Of a stretch of DNA of 8,508 nt, positions 5,722 to 8,508 are shown in pieces (the first letter of the stretch is position 1; each line of letters begins with the position of its first letter). Both the position numbers and the translations under genes were made by a program. The notes beneath the pieces were generated by a model. It was not told where the DNA came from, did no database searches, and saw nothing but the letters and a program-made list of their open reading frames with translations. The stretch comes from Desulfuromusa sp. (GTDB lineage Bacteria > Desulfobacterota > Desulfuromonadia > Desulfuromonadales > Geopsychrobacteraceae), in contig JAOZOH010000122.1 of NCBI GenBank assembly GCA_029933365.1, positions 1-8,508 on the forward strand, read 5' to 3'.

Positions 5722-7323
5722 TTAAAAGAGGTTCTTGATCCAAGCCCCTGCATTCTCTAACAGGGCATGGCTTTCACCATGCTTGACAGCTTCAGGCACA
5801 ACACTTCCAGCATCAATCTGGTGCAGCAAATGAGTCACACTGGAATCCATCATATCCAGCAGTGGTGTCGGATGAAGACCAATCCAGAAGACAAAAACAG
5901 TTAAGAATGCCAGCTGGAGAAATTCCCGGGAATTACAATCGAACAGCGCATGCCCTTTGCCATCGCCATGATCATCATGACCGTGGTGAACATGGCCATC
6001 AGAATCATCCCAGACCATTTTCTGCAACAGACGTAACATGTATGCAGCAGCAAGAATAGCGCCGAGGATCGAAACAGCACCAACCAGCGGAAACTTGTCA
6101 AAAGCACCATAGAGAACCAGAAATTCACTGACGAAACTATTTGTTCCCGGGAATGCCAATGACGAAAGAGAGAATATGCCCAAAAAGGTGACATAAATAG
6201 GCATAAACATCCCCAGCTTACTATTATCAGCAATTTCACGGCTGTGGGTTCGCTCATAGATAATCCCAATAAGGATAAATAGAGCACCAGTGGTCACCCC
6301 GTGATTGAGCATCTGCAGCATGGCACCTTTGATACCTGCATCATTGAGAAGAAATATCCCCAAAGTGACAAAGCCCATGTGCCCAACGGAAGAATAAGCA
6401 ATCAGCTTTTTAATATCTGACTGCCCTAAAGCCAAATAGCCGCCAACAATAATGCTGACAAGTGACATCACAATCATGAATGGCATGCAATAGGCTGTTG
6501 CAGCAGGAGCCATCGGCAGGCAAAAGCGCAAGAATCCGTAACCGCCCATTTTCAGCAAAATACTGGCGAGGATAACAGATCCGGCAACCGGGGCCTCGAC
6601 GTGAGCTGCGGGCAACCATGTGTGGAAGGGGAACATGGGCATCTTGATCGCAAAACCAATCGCACAAGCACTGAATATCCACATTTGATAGGAGAATCCA
6701 AAAGTATGATCCATCAGTTCAGGGATGAAGAAAGTCCCCGTTGTGATATACATGGCGATAATTGCCACCAACAGAAAGATACTGCCGGCAAAGGTGTAGA
6801 GGAAGAATTTAATCGACGCGTAATCTTTGCGTGCTCCACCCCAGATCGCAATGATCAGGTACATGGGAACCAGCATCCCCTCCCAGAAGATATAAAACAG
6901 CACCGTGTTCAAACTGAGAAAAACCCCAAGCATGGCAGTTTCCATCAGCAGGGTAACGATAACAAATTCTTTCCAGCGAGTTTTAATGTAAGTCCATGAG
7001 CAGAGGATACACAACGGCATGATAAAGGTGGTGAGGAGCACCAGCAAAACGCTGATCCCATCGACACCCAAAACATAATCAAGATGCAAGGCAGGAAACC
7101 AATGGCGTAACTCAACAAACTGATATTTTGCTGTCGTTTGATCAAAACTGTTCCACAGTGGCAAAGAAGCAAGAGCCGTTACTAAAGTAACCGCCAGACT
7201 CCAGTATTTAAGCATGGTATCACCACGCAAAAACATAGCCACAATAGCTCCGATCACTGGCAATATCAGCAATGTCGATAAAATCGGAAAATTCAATGTA
7301 TTCAGGATTAAATAGTTTTCCAT
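5722..7323 (-). CDS. nuoM: NADH-quinone oxidoreductase (complex I) subunit M
   Basis: Second antiporter-like membrane-arm subunit of complex I, with about 14 predicted membrane helices in 533 residues (E. coli NuoM 509). Key residues are Glu148 in IFWEGMLVPMYL, Lys227 in AIGFAIKMPMFPFHTWLP, Lys258 in SILLKMGGYGFLRF and Glu400 in NSFVSEFLVLYG. Here Glu400 replaces the lysine found at that place in NuoL and NuoN, which is the NuoM signature. QSDIKKLIAYSSVGHMGF (301-318) is the conserved central helix. The segment between the last two helices (about 439-458) is rich in histidine and aspartate, and the C-terminus extends beyond the E. coli protein; both account for the extra length. The ATG at 7323 is preceded by AGGAAG. 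It follows the upstream antiporter-like gene after 52 bases and is followed by nuoN after 20. Confidence 0.97.
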   Translation of the reverse strand: MENYLILNTLNFPILSTLLILPVIGAIVAMFLRGDTMLKYWSLAVTLVTALASLPLWNSFDQTTAKYQFVELRHWFPALHLDYVLGVDGISVLLVLLTTFIMPLCILCSWTYIKTRWKEFVIVTLLMETAMLGVFLSLNTVLFYIFWEGMLVPMYLIIAIWGGARKDYASIKFFLYTFAGSIFLLVAIIAMYITTGTFFIPELMDHTFGFSYQMWIFSACAIGFAIKMPMFPFHTWLPAAHVEAPVAGSVILASILLKMGGYGFLRFCLPMAPAATAYCMPFMIVMSLVSIIVGGYLALGQSDIKKLIAYSSVGHMGFVTLGIFLLNDAGIKGAMLQMLNHGVTTGALFILIGIIYERTHSREIADNSKLGMFMPIYVTFLGIFSLSSLAFPGTNSFVSEFLVLYGAFDKFPLVGAVSILGAILAAAYMLRLLQKMVWDDSDGHVHHGHDDHGDGKGHALFDCNSREFLQLAFLTVFVFWIGLHPTPLLDMMDSSVTHLLHQIDAGSVVPEAVKHGESHALLENAGAWIKNLF

Positions 7324-7375
7324 GACTTCCTACTGTCTATTAAGTATTTGCCTATCCGTTAACCAGCAGACAAGG

Positions 7376-8508
7376 TCAGATCAAAACAACAACGATCAGG
7401 ACAATAAAGATCAGAGCAGCTGCAGCACCAATATATTGCTGCAACTTGCCAGTCTGAAATTGTCGTACCTGATCGCCACTTTTCACTACACCGCGAGCAC
7501 TGCCATCCAGTGCCCAGTCGATCCCCTCCCAATCAAACCAGGAGAGTGCTTTAGCAGTCGCCTTGGTAAAACGGAGACCAACATTTTGGTATACATTACT
7601 AACCCATTCATTACTCGCATTAACCGGGTTGCGTGCCAACCACATGAACCAATCTGCGCCACGACGATAGAACCAGTCCAAATCAAGGTTGGAAACGTCG
7701 TGTGGTTTGAGATATTTTGACATCAAATAAAATGCAAATCCTGTAAAACCAAGCAGATAAAAGGTTTCTGCCAGGTGATGGGCTGTATACGGGTGCCAAT
7801 GCACAGCATAGGGGAGCATGTTATACAGGTAGTCAGGGAAAATTCCGAGGAAGATACACATGAATGCCGCTATAGACATACCGACCTTCATATTCCAATA
7901 AACTTCCTTGGGCTTCAAACCACAATCATTGGGACCGAACCAGATGTAATAGGGGAGCTTGATCCCGACCGACAAGAAGGTACCAACGGCTGCCAGAGAC
8001 AACATCAACATAATGATGATCTGCTGCTCTTCGGCGGCGGCGGCAATAATCATCGATTTACTGATGAAACCACTGGTCAACGGGAATCCGGAGATTGCAA
8101 TACCGCCAATGACCGTAAACACCATTGAAACCGGCATATATTTATATAACCCGCCCAACTCACTCAGCTTGGAACGTCCTGTCATCTCCAGAACGCTGCC
8201 AACTCCCATAAAGAGGAGAGCTTTGTAGAGGATGTGTGCATAAGCATGTGCGGTGGCGCCATTAACCGCCATTTCGGTGCCGATACCAACACCGCAGACC
8301 ATATAACCAACCTGGCTGACAATGTGGTACGCAAGTATTCGCCGGGCATCGTTTTCAATAACCGCGTAAAAGACTCCGTAAAGGGTCATTATCGCACCCA
8401 GAATCATTAAGGCTTCAAATCCGGCAAAACCACGAGCCAGCACATAGACAGCAGTTTTTGTTGTAAAGGCACACATAAAAACTGCACCGATGACCGTTGC
8501 TTCAGGAT
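7376..8508 (-). CDS. Antiporter-like membrane subunit of complex I (NuoL/MrpD-like), 5' end outside window
   Basis: The frame is open from the window edge to TGA at 7376, giving the C-terminal 376 residues of a proton_antipo_M family protein. The first in-window Met (8476) lies inside a helix and is not the start. Visible features (window numbering) are FTTKTAVYVLARGF (14-27), NDARRILAYHIVSQVGYM (52-69), HILYKALLFMG with a channel-type lysine at 95, GFPLTSGFISKSM with lysine 150, and GIKLPYYIWFG (181-191). This core resembles MrpD-type antiporter subunits more than E. coli NuoL. After it come about 185 residues ending in a lateral-helix-like stretch, QTGKLQQYI and a final hydrophobic helix (about 359-376), as at the C-terminus of NuoL. 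Its position just before nuoM-nuoN fits a complex I role. It may replace NuoL or be an additional antiporter module; the missing upstream genes would decide. Confidence 0.85.
   Translation of the reverse strand, partial: PEATVIGAVFMCAFTTKTAVYVLARGFAGFEALMILGAIMTLYGVFYAVIENDARRILAYHIVSQVGYMVCGVGIGTEMAVNGATAHAYAHILYKALLFMGVGSVLEMTGRSKLSELGGLYKYMPVSMVFTVIGGIAISGFPLTSGFISKSMIIAAAAEEQQIIIMLMLSLAAVGTFLSVGIKLPYYIWFGPNDCGLKPKEVYWNMKVGMSIAAFMCIFLGIFPDYLYNMLPYAVHWHPYTAHHLAETFYLLGFTGFAFYLMSKYLKPHDVSNLDLDWFYRRGADWFMWLARNPVNASNEWVSNVYQNVGLRFTKATAKALSWFDWEGIDWALDGSARGVVKSGDQVRQFQTGKLQQYIGAAAALIFIVLIVVVLI

Noticed and set aside
6601..6999. A 132-codon plus-strand frame opposite nuoM, with a polar, histidine-rich translation.
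   Set aside because: Hydrophobic-helix codons read backwards yield polar residues, so this is the expected antisense of a membrane protein.
7324..7375. The 52-base gap between the L/MrpD-like gene and nuoM as a possible promoter or small gene.
   Set aside because: No -35/-10 pair, hairpin or open frame stands out; it seems to be an ordinary intra-operon spacer with the nuoM ribosome site.

Overview
All genes in this window lie on the minus strand, so transcription runs from high to low coordinates. The content is chromosomal housekeeping: the end of a respiratory complex I gene cluster, then a ribosomal-protein/GTPase/proline-biosynthesis cluster. The order rplU-rpmA-obg-proB-proA is familiar from Deltaproteobacteria of the Geobacter/Desulfuromonas group. 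Together with nuoM-nuoN of Gram-negative type, this suggests an anaerobic Desulfuromonadales-like bacterium. That placement is inferred from gene order and general protein character, not from a search.

Region 1 (8508 to 4283) encodes three related antiporter-like membrane subunits in the order L/MrpD-like (5' end outside the window), nuoM, nuoN. In complex I, subunits of this kind form the distal membrane arm and carry protons while electrons pass from NADH or ferredoxin to quinone. The first subunit is the least ordinary: its core resembles MrpD-type antiporter subunits, but its C-terminus resembles the lateral-helix end of NuoL. A convincing intrinsic terminator (about 4226-4257) closes this operon.

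Region 2 (about 4226 to 4062) is the only sizeable intergenic gap. It holds a well-formed sigma70-type promoter (TTGACA, 18-bp spacer, TATAGT) and a short leader. A small hairpin followed by five U residues lies close to the predicted transcription start.

Region 3 (4061 to 1) runs rplU (L21), rpmA (L27), obgE, proB, proA. A near-perfect 15-bp hairpin between rpmA and obgE probably lowers or processes read-through, so that ribosomal proteins are made in excess over the GTPase and the proline enzymes. proB and proA overlap by one base (TAATG), a classic translational-coupling arrangement. Their products catalyse the first two steps from glutamate to proline. proA runs off the window and lacks about its last 27 residues.

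I found no mobile elements, CRISPR arrays, tRNA or rRNA genes, or clear signs of horizontal transfer. The observations most worth following are the hybrid character of the L/MrpD-like subunit, the two RNA hairpins around the ribosomal-protein genes, and a histidine-rich loop in NuoM. No clearly new biological system is visible.
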